This document shows positions 30,101-45,100 of a stretch of 64,000 bases of DNA, piece after piece. Each line of letters begins with the position of its first letter. Within the stretch, counting starts at the first letter, position 1. Location: the NCBI RefSeq assembly GCF_028369135.1, contig NZ_JAPWHW010000013.1:1-64000 (forward strand), given 5' to 3'. The position numbers and the translations under genes were made by a program. The notes under the pieces are model-generated. The model had not been told where the DNA came from and did no database searches. It saw only the letters and a list, made by a program, of their open reading frames with translations. This DNA is from Roseovarius sp. ZX-A-9. GTDB lineage: Bacteria > Pseudomonadota > Alphaproteobacteria > Rhodobacterales > Rhodobacteraceae.

Positions 30101-33100
30101 TCATCATTCGCAATGCAGCGATCGAGCTTTTGATCTTTGGCGACGGCACCGAATGGACACGCGATGTGCTGCTGGATCTGGTCAATGCGGTTGGATCGGA
30201 CACGGACGATCTGTTGCTCGGCACGCCTGGGGATGAAGTCTATCAACCCGGCTTTGGGAATGACCAGATCATCGATGGTGAAGGCCAGGACGTGTACCTG
30301 TTCTCGCGCGGGGATGGGCAGGATCGCATTAGTTCTAACGGAACGACGGACGGGTTTGGCACGATCCTTTTCGGGAACGATATCAGCCCCGACGACATTA
30401 CCGCCAAGCGCGACATCAACGGCAACCTGATCCTCGAGATCGCAGGCGGGGATGACCGTCTGACCTTGCTTGATCCTGCAGGTGATCCGGATGCCGTCGT
30501 TGGCACGCTGGAATTTGCTGATGGCACCACACAATCCATCGCAGCCGTGTCGCGGGCCATTCCAGGCACGGATGGCGATGACCACATCATCATTTCGACC
30601 GTCGGGTCCGGAAGCGACGTCTTTGCCCGTGGTGGCAACGACTGGGTCGAAACCGGCGCGGGCGCCGATGTCATCTATGGCGAACAGGGCAACGATCTCA
30701 CTCAGGGCCACAGCGGAGGGGACACGTACGTGTTTGCCCGCGGCGATGGTCAGGACATAATCGAAGATGTTGAATCCAACGACGTTGCGGCGGTTGACCG
30801 CATTCGGTTTGAGGCAGGGATTTCGCCGTCCGACATCCTCTTTGTCTCTGTCGGCCCTGCGGATCTTGTGATCGCGATCGCAGGTGGTCAGGACCGTCTG
30901 ACGATCCGAAATATGTTCACCAACCTCGGCGATGACCATATCGACGGTCGGATCGAAGCGTTCGTGTTTTCCACCGGCGAAAGCTGGGATCTGGCCGAAA
31001 TCATGTCCCGCGCCAGCGAGGGCACAGAAGGTGATGATGCGATTGACTTGGGGACATTCGCCGAATTCGACGTCACCATGGCTGGCAATGCGGGCAATGA
31101 CGTGTTGGCCGGTGGCCGCGGTGACACAACCTATCTATTCAACCCCGGCGATGGCCGCGATGAGGTCGTTGAGGCGGGCAATTGGTCCGGTTCCAACGAC
31201 ACAGTGCACTTGGGCGCGGGCTTTACTGAGTCCGATACAATCCTCACTCAGATCGGCAACGACCTCTTGCTGCGCTTCATCGGTCATGACGATCAGCTTC
31301 TGATCAAGAACCAGTTCGCCTTCTCGCAAAAGCCCATCAACGAGATCCGGTTTGACAACGGCAGTGCGCTGGATGAAGCTGAGATGGCTGCGGCACTGGT
31401 CAGCGAGGAGGCCGCGCAACGGCTCTTAAGTCCATCGACACCCGGGACTGATCCTTTCTCCGACGATCTGTTCGACGATGCCACCGCAGGGACCGATGGC
31501 GGTGGTTCGGGTGGTGGGTCAGGCCCTGTCACGCAGCCTCGCACGTTGTCAGCCACCAATGGCAGCGTGGACACGTTCGAGTTCTTTGTGCCGCTAGAAA
31601 ACGACGAAGCGGCTTTGACCGCGATCCTCAATTTCGAAACCGGCGATCTGGGCGATGTGCTGGACATCCGACTGGCCGATGGCTTGGGCGGCGACGTGAT
31701 CATCCGTCAGGAAGCCAATGATACCTATATCTATTTCGTCGATGACGGCGTTCATGACCTCGACGCAGCGCGGCGCATTATCCGGCTGCGTGACGTCACT
31801 GCGGAAGAGCTGACATCAGGCAACCTGAACGGTGCTGCTTTCGAACGTGTCACCCCGCAAACCATTGATGGCACGAACGATCCCGAGACGTTGGAAGGCG
31901 GCTGGGGTGACGACACCCTGACTGCGCTAAACGGTAACGACACACTGATCGGCAATGAAGGCAACGACCGGCTTGTCGGGGGCAATCAGGACGACGTCTA
32001 TGTCTTTGGCCCCGGCTTCGGCCAAGACGAGGTCGAGGACAACGCCGGCGGTTCCGGGTCACCAGCGGACGTTATCGAGTTTCTGGCCGGTTTAGACGTC
32101 GCCGACCTGCGCGTTACGGCCAGCGGTGCAGACCTGATCCTGTCTTTTGAGGATACGGATGACAGTGTCGCCCTGAAGAACACCCTATCCACCGATCGGG
32201 ATCGGATCGAGACGGTCCGCTTCGCGGACGGTACCGAGTTGACCCACGCTCAACTCGTCGAACTGGCCAACCCAACGACCGATGCCGATCAGACGTTGAT
32301 CGGTGGCTACAACGATGAGACATTGGATGCTGGCGGTGGCAATGACACCATCATCTCCGGGAGCGGCGTGGATACGATCATCGGCGGGACGGGTAATGAC
32401 ATTTTGTCCGGCAACGAGGGCAATGATGTCTACCAGTTCGACCTTGGCTTTGGTCAGGATATCATTTCCGAGAGTGGTTGGGCCAATCGCTCGGGGGCCG
32501 ATCTCATCGAATTTGGCGCGGGCATCGCGCTTGAGGATATCCGCGTCGATGTCAAAGGTGATGACCTGATCCTGCGGGTTGTCGGAACCGAAGACCGGAT
32601 CACCATCGAAAACACACTTGCGAATTACGATTTCCGGGTGGAATCCGTATTGTTCGAGGACGGTCGCTCTCTCAGCCATGCGGAACTCGTGGCGATGGCC
32701 CATCAGCCAAGCAGCGATGACGAAATCTACGAAGGCAGCCGCGATGCTGAAACTATCGATGCAGGCGGCGGCAATGACACCGTGCGCGGCAAAGACGGGG
32801 ACGATGACATAACCGGCGGTACTGGCAACGACCTGCTGACCGGCGGCAACCAGAATGACACGTATCGGTTCGATGCTGGATTTGGGCAGGACATCCTTTC
32901 GGAAGGTGGCTGGTCCCACAATTCCGGCGCCGACCTCGTGTTGTTCGGCCCGGGGCTCAGTGCCGACGACATGCGGGTCGAAGCCACCGCAAGCGACCTG
33001 ATCATCACCTTCACAGGCAGCAACGATCGCCTGCTCATCCAGGGCACGATCAACGACGCCGATGAGCGTGTTGAAACCATCCGTTTTGACGACAATCGCA

Positions 33101-36100
33101 CTTTCACTCACGCCGAACTGCTCGCGTTGGCTCATGCGCCATCGGACGAGGACCAGCGGGTCGAGAGCGGGTATGATGCGGACTTTATTGACGTTGGCGG
33201 CGGCAACGACACCGTCATTTCCAAAAATGGGGCTGACACGATCATTGGCGGTGCAGGCAATGACTTCCTGCAAGGTGATGACCAAAACGACACCTACCGC
33301 TTTGAAGTTGGTTTCGGCCAAGACATCATTTCGGAGAGCGGCTGGAGCAATAACTCCTCCGCCGATGTCATCGAATTCGGGCCGGGCATTGATCCAGCCG
33401 ATTTGCAAGTGCGCACAAGCGGCGACAACCTGATCCTTGAGTTTGAAGGCAGCGAAGATCGGGTTGTCATTCAAAATGGTCTGACCAGCGCGGACTTCAT
33501 CGTCGAATTTGTGCGGTTCGAAGACGGCACCGAACTCACCCACGCGGACCTCGTTGCTCTGGCGCAGACGGGCACAGACGGCAATGACACCCTGTTGGGT
33601 GGGACTGCCGACGAAGAGATCAACGGACTGGCTGGCGACGATGAGATCTCCGCAGGATCGGGCAATGACACGGTAAATGGTGGTGACGGCTTTGACGTCC
33701 TGAACGGCGACGCGGGCACTGATCTTCTGGATGGCGGTCTGGGCAACGATACCCTGATTGGCGGCAGCGAGGCTGACACGCTGATCGCCGGTCCGGGCGA
33801 TGACAGCCTAGTTGGCGGCGCCGGAGCTTCCGACACCTATCTGGTCTCTGCAGGCTTTGGCCGTGACCTGATCGATGAAGACAATGGCTGGTCCTCTCGC
33901 AACAGCACCGATGTGGTCGAGTTTGATGCGACTATCCCGTCGACAAGTGTCACGATCTTTGAGGACGGTGATGATCTCGTCCTCCGTGTGAATGGGACCG
34001 AAGACGAACTGCGTATCGTCGACGCACTGGGCAGCAATGGCCAGCGACGGGTGGAATCCGTCGTCTTCACGGGTGATGCTGTCACCCTGAGCTATGCAGA
34101 CATGGTTGCCGCGGCTGTGCCCTACCCGGGCCCCTTGGGCGTGGATGTGCAAGGCAACCCAGCCACCAACCTTCTCGTCGGTGGGCTGGGCGACGACATA
34201 TTGACTGGCCTCGGCGGCGGCAGTCGGATGGAGGGCGGCGGCGGCAATGATGCGCTGAACGGCACCGACGCGCCCGAGATACTGGTCGGCGGGACCGGCA
34301 ATGACCTGCTGCAGGGCCTTGGAGGGGATGATGTCTACGCGCTCTCGCGCGGCTTTGGTCAGGATCGGTTGGATGATCAGGGCGACAATACCCAGGCCAA
34401 CTTCGATGCCATCGCGTTTGACGCTACGATCGTACCTGCAGATGTCACCGTTGCGCAGGACGGCAATGACCTGATCCTTCTGATCTCCGGCGGTGCGGAC
34501 CGACTGACCATTGTCGACGGTGCATTGGCTGATCCGGCGACGGGCGGTATCGATGAAGTGCGCTTTGACGATGGCACGATGTGGGATCTGACTGAACTAC
34601 TGTCCCGCGCGGTGCCGTTCAACCCCGACGGACAGGTCATCTTTGCGGAACAGATCGCAGTTGACGACGTTCTTACCGGTTCGGACCTTGATGAGACGAT
34701 CTATGGCAGGGATGGCGCGGACACGATTGATGGTGCCGGTGGCAATGATTACGTCGATGGCGGGGATGGCGATGATGACCTGACCGGTGGCCCGGGCGAC
34801 GATGATCTCGAAGGCGGGTCCGGCAGCGACACCTATCGCTTCTCTGCCGGGTTCGGCCAAGATCGCATCTTTGACGGCAACTTCTTCTTTGAAGAGGAAG
34901 GCGGCGAGGGGGGCGATGACATCAACACCATCATCTTTGATGCCACGCTGTCGCCTGCTGACTTTATTGTCTACATTGATGATGACGAGGATTCTCTGCT
35001 GCTGACCTTTGTCGGCACGAATGACATCATCTTCATGCCGATTCCGTCTATCTTCCCGCCGGATCCCGTCGAAGACGGTGGTGGTCTGGAAGATGAAGAG
35101 CCGGGCCCGATAAGTGGCGCAATCGACAAGGTGATGTTTGAGGCTGATGGCTCCGAACTGTCCCTTGAAGGACTGATGGCTGTAGCCGTGCCGTTGCCGA
35201 CGGACGACCTCTTCGGCGACGAAACCGGCGAAGCGCTGACTGGCGATGGTGACTTTGAGACCATCTTTGGCGACTCCGGCAACGACACGCTCAGCGGCAA
35301 TGGCGGCAATGACTTCATCGACGGCGGCGAGGGTTTTGACTTAATCACCGGCGGGTTAGGCAACGATGTACTGGTCGACTTTGATGGCGGCGCGAACTTT
35401 GTGTTTGGCCCGGGATTTGGTCAGGACACGATCGACATGCAGTCCGACCCGGAAGTCGACTCTGCTATCATATTCGAAGCGGGTATCTCGCCGGACGACC
35501 TGCGGGTGGAAGGGGAACCAGAAAGTGGTGCCATCACCTTGCGCATCCAAGGGACCGACGACCGGATCACGATTTACGATTTCCAGATCGATGAAGTCCG
35601 TTTTGCAGATGGAACGATCTGGTCACAATCGGATGTCTATGCACTGTTTGAGACGGTCGAACAGCCCTTCATCGAAGGGGACAACCCGCCGCTACCCGAA
35701 GGTGGTCCGGGCGACGATGCCATCGCCGGGGATTTTGAGGAAGATCTCCTCGTCGGAAATGCCGGCAATGACACGCTCGACGGGTCTTACGGTGACGATA
35801 CAGTTGTTGGTGGCGCCGGTGACGACAATATCGACGGTGGCCCCGGAAACGACGAATATCTGTTCTCGGCCGGGTTCGGTCAGGATCTGATCAACGACAG
35901 TGGGTGGTCTTCGGGCAGCGATGCGATTGTCTTTGACGACACCATCGCGGTGACAGATGTCATTGTTGAAGAGACCGATGATGGCTCTGGCGACCTGATC
36001 CTCAAGATCGCTGGCAGCGAAGATCGCATCACCATAGAAAACGGTCTGATCGACGACATGATCGCCGAAGTGCGGTTTGACGATGGTACGGTCTGGGATC

Positions 36101-39100
36101 GCACGACGCTGTTGGATCGCGCAATCCCATTCAGTGGACAGGTGGTCGACAGTTCTGACACCAACGACACGATTACGGGCACAGACTTTGCCGACACATT
36201 GGACGGAATGGGCGGCGATGATCTCTTCATTGGCGAACTTGGCAACGATCTTTTGTTCGATGCCGATGGCAATGACACGTATCGCTTTGATCTGGGCGAC
36301 GGCTTTGATCAGATCATCGATCTGGCTGGCCTTGATCGGTTGGAATTCGGTCCCGGCATCGCACCCGAGGACATCGAGGTCGCTGGTGTCAACGACGGCA
36401 CAATTGCCCTGATCATCTCTGGCACTCAGGATCGGATTCATCTGGTCGATGCGCTCGCCAACGCGTCTCAAGCTATTGAAACGATTGCTTTTGACGATGG
36501 AACGGTATGGTCTCACGCTGACCTTATTGCCTTTTCCACGGCGGGCAGCGCAAGTGTCGATCTGATCATCGGTTCTGACCAGGACGATGTGATCGACGGC
36601 CTCGCAGGCAGCGATACGATCGTTGGCGGCGCGGGCAACAACACCCTGATTGGGGGCCCGGGCTCTGACGAGTTGATTGGCGGAGATGCCGCCGACGATC
36701 TGACTGGCGGACCTGGGGCCGATCTGCTGCGTGGTGGCGATGGTGATGACACCTACCGCTTTGGCATTGGCAGTGGCAACGACACCATTGTCGAAACAGA
36801 CGGTGTCGACGCGATCCTGATTGATGCGGCACTTACCCCGATGGACTTTACAGTCTTTGCTGCAGGTGACGACCTGCATCTGCGTGTCATCGGCACCGAA
36901 GACCGCGTCATCATTGAAGGTGCTCTCATCAACCCCGACGCGGTCGTTGAAGAGACTCGCTTTGACGACGGAACGGTTTGGAGCCATGCGGATCTGGTCG
37001 CCCTCGCGGCAGCGCTCGACACCGTTCTAACGGGCACAGATCTGGGCGAGACGCTGACGGGAGACGACGACGCCGAAGCCATTGACGCAGGCGCTGGTGA
37101 GGATTCGGTCGATGCCGGCGGCGGCGATGATGCTGTCGAAGGTGGCGCTGACAGTGATGATATTACTGGAGGTACGGGCAACGACACCCTGACCGACGTC
37201 TCTGGTGACGAAACCTATCGCTTTGGCTTTGGTGATGGACAGGACTCCATCGAAGACTTTGGCGGAACCGATACCATCGTTCTCGGCGCAGGTATCGCCG
37301 AGGCCGATCTGCGCGTCGACCAATCCGGCAGTAATCTGATTCTGAGACTGGTCGGCACAGAGGATCGGATCACGCTGATCGGGGCGTTGGATACCCCCTC
37401 CAACCGGATTGAAGAACTTCGCTTCGACAATGGCACCGGTGCAGTCTGGAGTTTCGCCGACATCCTTGCCGCCTCACAAACGCTGGGCGACGGCGCCGAG
37501 AATGTGCAGGGGTCTGAACTCGATGACGGATTTGCAGGTGGCCTTGGGGATGACTCCCTCTTTGGCCGAGCGGGAGACGACGACCTCAGCGGCGATGAAG
37601 GCGCTGACCTTCTTGAAGGCGGCGAAGGCAACGACACGCTTAATGGCGGAACCGGGCCGGATATCTTGCGGGGCGGTGTCAACGACGACACCTACATCTA
37701 CAATGCTGGCGATGGTCAGGACATCATCGACGATGCTGACGGCCTCGACCGTATCGAATTCGGGCCGGGCATCGCCCAGGATGACATTTCGGTGCGTAAA
37801 ACCGCGACCGGGCTCGAGTTGCGCTTTGCCGGATCCGAAGATCGCCTGACCATCGAAAACGCCTTGAGCGGCGTTGGCGCGATTGAGACGATTGCCTTTG
37901 ATGATGGCTCGTCCTGGGATGCGGCAGAACTGCTGGCCCGTGCGACAACGGGCACGCCGGGAGATGACGATTATATCGGCTCTGATCAGGCGGATTCCCT
38001 GATCGGGCTTGAGGGTGATGATAGCCTCAGTGGGCTGGGTGGGGATGATGACCTCGACGGTGGCGCCGACGACGATGACCTCTCGGGCGGCGAAGGGGCC
38101 GACACTCTGGAGGGTGGCACCGGCAATGACACGACCTCGGGCGGGTCTGGAGACGACCTTTACATCTTTGTCGCCGGTGACGGTCAGGACGAGATCGACG
38201 ACATGGGCGACAGCGGCGGGGATGTCCTGCGGATTGAAGGCTATGGCGCCGACGATCTTCGGTTCAGCCAGACGGGCGACGATGCCACCGACCTGACCAT
38301 CCGGTTCAGCAGCAGCACCGACAAGATTGTGGTGCGCAGCTTCTTTGCTGATGATGGCGCGGGCCGGATCGAACAGGTCCTGTTGGCCGACAGTATGGTC
38401 ACCCTCTCCGATGCCGAGATCATTGCCCGAATCGCCCCCGATTTGGGGATCGACGGCGACGCCATCTACGGCGACGGCGATGACAACACCCTGACCGGCA
38501 CTGCTCTCGACGACTACATCGAAGGTGGCGAAGGTGCGGACAGCATTGATGCCGGCGATGGCGACGATATCTTTGGCGATATCATCGCCGATGACGCGGT
38601 CGACACCATGTCTGGTGGGGCCGGACGCGACACCTACCGCTATTTGCCGAATTTCGAGATCAGCGCGGACATAGCCGAGGACGTGATCACCGACTTCACG
38701 CCCGGGGATACTGGCGATGTAATCCGGCTTGCCTCATCGACACCGAACCCCTTCGTTTCGGGCCGCTTGTCACTGTTACAGGACGGCTTGGACACGACCG
38801 TGGTCCTGCGGGCGGATGATGGCTCCAGCCGCTCTGTTCTGCGATTGGAAGGGGTCACTGCCACTGACCTGACAGCGGCCAACTTTGGCGGTGTCGCATT
38901 GAGTGGTGACGGTGGCGGCATTCAGGACGATGAAGAAGGCAACACCATCGGTGGCGGCCCGCTGAACGACCTGATCTTTGGCAATGGTGGCGCGGACGAG
39001 ATCCGGGGCTTTGCCGGTGACGACAGCCTCGCCGGTGGCGCCGATGGTGACCTGATCCTCGGTGGCTTTGGCAACGATCTGATCGCCGGTGAAGCTGGAA

Positions 39101-42100
39101 ACGATGATCTGCAGGGCGGCGCGGGTGACGATATCATCCAAGGCGGCGCTGGCAACGACACCCTGACGGGCGGTGACGGCGATGCCGAGTTCAGCGGCAA
39201 CGACATATTCGAAGGTGGCGCAGGTGATGACCTGCTGCAAGGTGGCGCGGAAAACGACACCTATGTCTTTGGTGCCAATGATGGCCTCGACAGGTTGACG
39301 GACGAAGGCGGCATTGATCGCATCGAGTTTGCGACCGGTATCCTTCCGGCGGACCTTTCGGTTGTCCAAGTCGGCGACAATCTGGAACTGCGTATTCTGG
39401 GCGGAACCACGCGGATTCTGCTTGAACGGGCGCAGATCGAAACTGTGGCTTTTGACGACGGGACGGAGTTGAGCCTTGCGGCCATTCAGGCTCTGTCGAT
39501 GGGGGCAACAGACGGCGACGACGTACTTGCCATCCTTACCGGCACGACGCTCGACGGCCTCGGCGGCAACGATACCCTGATCGGTTCGGACGCGGATGAA
39601 ACCTTGACGGGCAATCTGGGTGATGACCTCCTGCAGGGCGCTGGCGGCAACGATACCTACCTGTTTAACCTCGGCGACGGTCAGGACCGGATCGATGATC
39701 GTGACGGGATCAACGTCGTGCAGTTCGGCCCGGGCATTTCACCTGCCGACGTCTCTATCGTGCGCGGCCAGCCCACCATCATCCTGCAGATCAACGGCAC
39801 CGGTGACCGGCTGGATCTTGGCTGGGACGCCGACCCGGCCATGTCCATTGGCGAAGTCCGCTTTGACGACAACACCGTATGGACGGCGCAGATGCTCGTC
39901 GATATTGCACTGGAATCGACAGAAGCTGATGATGTCATCTTCGGCACTGACGGAGTCGAAGTGCTGGACGGTCTGGGTGGCGATGACCATCTGATCACAT
40001 TCGGTGAAGACGACGATCTGGCCGGTGGCGCAGGTGTTGACCTGTTGGAAGGCGGCCTTGGCGACGACACTTACCGGTTCAATCTTGGCGACGATCAGGA
40101 CCGCATCGTCGACGCGGGCGGTGATGCCGATGTGCTGGACCTCGGGCCCGGTATCTCTGTCGCAGACGTGCGTGTCGCCCAAAGCAGTGATGGCAGTGCA
40201 ATCATCCTAGCCATCGGCGACGATGGCGACCGAGTGCGCATTGACGATGCGCTGACCACCGGAAGGATCGAGACCGTCCGGTTCGACGATGGCACGGAAT
40301 GGACAGTTGGCGATCTCATCGCGGCGGTTCCGACCGTCCTGGATGACTTCCTCTTTGGTGATGCCTCGGACAACGATCTCGCTGGTGGACTGGGAGACGA
40401 CCGTGTTTCAGGAGCGGAAGGGGATGACACCTATCGCTTTGCCGCAGGCGATGGCCGCGACATCCTGCGCGATGAAGCCACCTCTGCCGCAGATGTGCTC
40501 CGCATCACCGGATACGATGTCGGCGACATTCGCTTCAAACAACTTGGAACTGACAGCCCCGACGTTGTCCTGCAATTCTCGGGCAGTGATGATCAGATCA
40601 TAATTGTCGACGGGCTCAGCACCAATGGGCGCGGCATTGAACAGGTCATTCTGGAGGATGACGGCACCACTTTCACCATCGCCGATATTCAGGCACAGCT
40701 CGTCGCCGCACAAGCGACCGACGGCGGAGAAATCATCCTCGGATCGGACGGCGACGACGATCTGACTGGTGGACCAGGCAGTGACCTGATCATCGGTGGC
40801 AATGGCAACGATATCTACCGATATGCCGCAGGCGACGGCGACGACCGGATCGACGCGTTGGGCAACGGCGACAGCGAAGTCCGCCTGCTGGACTACACGC
40901 GCGATGACCTTTTCTCGGTCATGCGCGGCGGACCGGAAAGTGACGATCTGGTCCTGATCTTCAACGCGGGCTTTGCAGACCGACTGGTTCTGGTCGATGC
41001 GTTGGGCAGTGTGAACGGATTCCGCGGATCGCTGAACCTGCGTTTTGCTGACAACACCGTTTGGACTCGGGCCGAGATGCGATCCGAGGCGCTCGATGGT
41101 GTCCAGAGCGACGGCAGCGACAATGTGTTTGGCTTTGCTGGTGATGATATCTTCAACCTGTCCTTGGGCAATGACGTTGCCTTTGGTGGTGATGGTAGCG
41201 ACCGTTTCCTCTTCGAATTGGGCGATGGGCACGACACCATCGAGGACGCGCGCGCTGACCTCGGCGATGTCGATGTGCTCGAGCTGATCGGTTTTGATAC
41301 ATCCGAAGTCACAGTGAGCCGCCTCTTCCGCGGCAGCGAGTCGATCCTGCTCGAGTTTGCAGGCAACGAGGAAGACAGCGTTACTCTGATCGATGCGCTG
41401 GCCGAGGACGGACGCGGGGTCGAACAGATCCGCTTTGACGACAATGCCGTCTGGTTGCGGGACACCCTGCTGACCTTGCTGGACAACAATGCACCTGTCG
41501 CCAACGAAGACGGGTTCTTTGCGGTTACATCCGGCGAGGCTCTGACCATCGAGTTGCGCGATGTGCTGGGCAACGACTTTGATGCTGACAATGACCCGCT
41601 GCGGCTCATTGCCGTGGATGGAAGTCCGGACGCCGTTGCCTTCATCAACGGGGATGGCAATATCCAATTCACCTCAGCGGCCGGGTTCGTCGGTTCCACG
41701 ACGATTAGCTACCGCATCACTGATGATCGGAACGCCTTTGGCGATGGCTTGATCAACGTCAATGTTCGCCCCGTTGCCGAGGCGCTGGATGATGACGGTT
41801 TTGCCGTGGCCGAAGACGATTTCCTGACCATCCGGGTCGAGCGCCTGCTGTCAAACGACATCGATGGCGATCGGATGATCGTAGGTCAGGTCTTTGACGC
41901 GATTGGAGGCACCGTCGCCCTGTCGTCAGGTGGCGATATCGGGTTTACTCCGTTTGCCGACTATGTCGGACCGGCACAGTTCACCTATGCGGCCAATACG
42001 CCCGAAGGCGGGCGGGCCGAGGCGAATGTCTATATCGACGTCACCTCGGTCAATGACGCGCCCGTGGCAGTCAACGATTCCGGGTTCACAGTTGATGAGG

Positions 42101-45100
42101 GCCAGACTTTTGTCCTCAGCCCGGCGCAGTTGCTGGAAAACGACAGCGACATCGATGGCGATATTCTGACGTTGCAATCAGTGACCTCAAGCGCCGAATT
42201 GTTCGCCACGATAGATGGCGACGGCAATATTGTCGTCACGCCGGCGGACGACTTCTTTGGCACAGCGACCTTCGACTATACGGTCGCCGACCCCTCTGGT
42301 GAGGTTTCCACCGGAACGGTGACCGTCGTCATCAACCCGGTGAATGATGCGCCAGATGCCACCGATGACCGGTTCGAACTGACTCAGGCGGGTGGTCCGA
42401 TTCTGGAAGACAATCCGATCATCCTTAGCCTCGCGCGCCTGACAGCCAATGATTTCGATCGCGAGGGCGATTTGCTGCAGCTGACCAACGTGGGCAACAC
42501 TGTGAACGGTCGGGCGACTTTGCTAGACAACCAGACCGTCCTGTTCGAACCGAACGCGAATTTCTTTGGCGAGGCCAGCTTTGTCTACCGTGTTGATGAC
42601 GGACAAGGCGGGTCCGATATTGCCACCGCGACAATCGTCTACCAGCCGGTCAATGACCGCCCAGTCGTGCGCGACGACAACTATGGCAACGATGCCTTCG
42701 CGAATGTCCTTCGCGGCACGCAGAACACGCCTCTGGTCATTCCGATCATCGAACTACTGAAGAACGACACCGATATCGAAGGTTTCGCCGTCTCCTTCGA
42801 GAATGCGACGGGCGGGATCAACGGAGACGTTGTGCGCGATGGCGACAGCCTGATCTTTACCCCCGACGATGGCTTCTTCGGAGAGGCCACCTTCGGCTAC
42901 TCGGCGACCGACAACGAAGGATTGGTGGATGGCGGTGTCGTCACTATGTTCTTTGAGCCGACCTCGATGGCGCCACCCGAGGCCGAGCCGGACCTGTTCC
43001 TTGTTGCCGAGGACATCCCGACGGTCATCCGTCTCGACACGCTTCTCGGCAACGACACCGACGTGGACGGCACCGAAGGCCTGCAAGTCGTCGGCTACCG
43101 GTTGCTGAACGGGCTGGGCGATGTCTTCAAGTTCGGCGGAAAGGCCGCCGGGCCGCTCAACGGAATGCTCGAGTTGAACCAGGATGGCGACCTCCTGTTC
43201 ACGCCCAACATCGATGCCAACTTCTCGTCCGGCTTTGTCTACCTGCTGCAGGATGCATCAGGGGCGACGGATGAAGGCTTTGTCGACATTGACATCGTTC
43301 CGTCCAATGACGACCCGACGGTCGAAGATGATCCGGGTTTTGTAACACCGTTCGAGGTGCCACTTGTCATCCGCGCCGACGATCTGGTCTTTAACGACTG
43401 GGACATCGAACAGGCCGACCAGGACCTCGATGGTATCCGGGACGATGATCTGGATGACCCTAATCGGGATCGGCCCACCTTTGTTGGTGTCGATGCGATC
43501 TATGATCCGGTGGAGCTCGCTCAGGGCTATCGGATCGAGGTTGGCTCGTTCGAGATGATCACCTTCCGGGACACTGAATTCATGGTGGCCCGGTTTGACC
43601 CGGGCTTCACCGGTCCGGTCACGATCCAGTACCGCATCGCCGATGAGGAAGGCCTTGAGGATGTCGGATTTGCCTATGCCGTTGTAGCCGATTTCTACGG
43701 GCAGGAACTGACGGGCACGCCGTTCATCGACTACATTGAAGGGAACGAGCTGGACGAGACGATCTTTGGCTACCGGTCCGACGATCATATCGTGGCGCAA
43801 GGGGGCAATGACACGATCCTGGCAAGCCTCGGCGACGACCTGATCGAGGCCGGAGATGGTGACGATCTGGTCGATGGTGGCGATGGAGCCGACGAAATTC
43901 GCGGCGGTGACGGGTTTGACACCGTTGTCTTCACCGGGTCAAACATCGGCGTTCGCGCTGATTTAACCACGCTGATCGGACAGGGCGGCTTTGCGCAGGG
44001 CGACCGGTATTTCAATGTCGAAGCGTTCATCGGCACCGAATTCCGCGACATTCTCGGCGGTGACGACCAGAACAATCGTCTTGCCGGACATGACGGCCGG
44101 GACGAACTGCTTGGCCGTGTGGGCGAAGACACTCTCGAAGGTGGGGACGGCGACGATCTCCTCGAAGGGGGAGCCGGGGCCGACACCTTGGACGGTGGCG
44201 ATGGCGCTGATACCGCAAACTATTTCAACTCTGCCGAGGCAGTCGATGTTTCGCTCGCTAACGGTACGGCGTCCGGTGGTCAGGCCACAGGCGACACCCT
44301 GATCAGCATAGAGAACCTGATTGGCACCGACTTCGCCGACCGTTTGGAAGGCGACGACGGAAACAACCGCCTCGAGGGTGGCCGCGAGGCAGATAGCCTC
44401 TTTGGCGGCCTTGGCGACGACACCTTGATTGGCGGGCGCGGTGGCGATGACCTGCAAGGTGGTGGGGGTATCGACGTCGTTGAATACACCCTGTCAAACG
44501 ACGGCATCGATATCGACATCGCAGCGGGCACCGCATCCGGCGGTGACGCCGAAGGCGACACGTTCGACGGTATCGAAATCATTTTTGCAAGCTTCCAGGA
44601 CGACACCCTGCGTGGCGACGAAGGCGACAACCATTTCCGCGGCAGCCGCGGTGCCGACCTGATTGATGGCCGTGATGGCTTTGACACTGCCGATTATGAA
44701 TTCGCCGACGAGGCCGTGACTGTCGACCTGGATCTTGGCCAAGGTCTCGCTGGTGAAGCGCTTGGCGATCAACTGATCTCGATCGAAAAGCTCATCGGGT
44801 CATCTTTTGGCGACACCTTTATCGGGTCCGTTGCAACCGATGTCTTTGATGGTGGCTTTGGCAACGATCTTCTCAAAGGCGGATTTGGGTCGGACGACTA
44901 CCTCTTCGGCCTCGACAGCTCAGAGGATACAATCGAAGAACTGGGCGATGGGGGCGATATCGACCGGCTGGTCCTTGCATCAGAGCTGACGACCAAGGAT
45001 CTGTCTTTCCTTCGCCTCGGTGACGATCTGTTCATCGAATTCGAACGCGACGACGGGTTCCTGATCGATACGGTGACGGTGACCGACCACTTCCTGGGTG

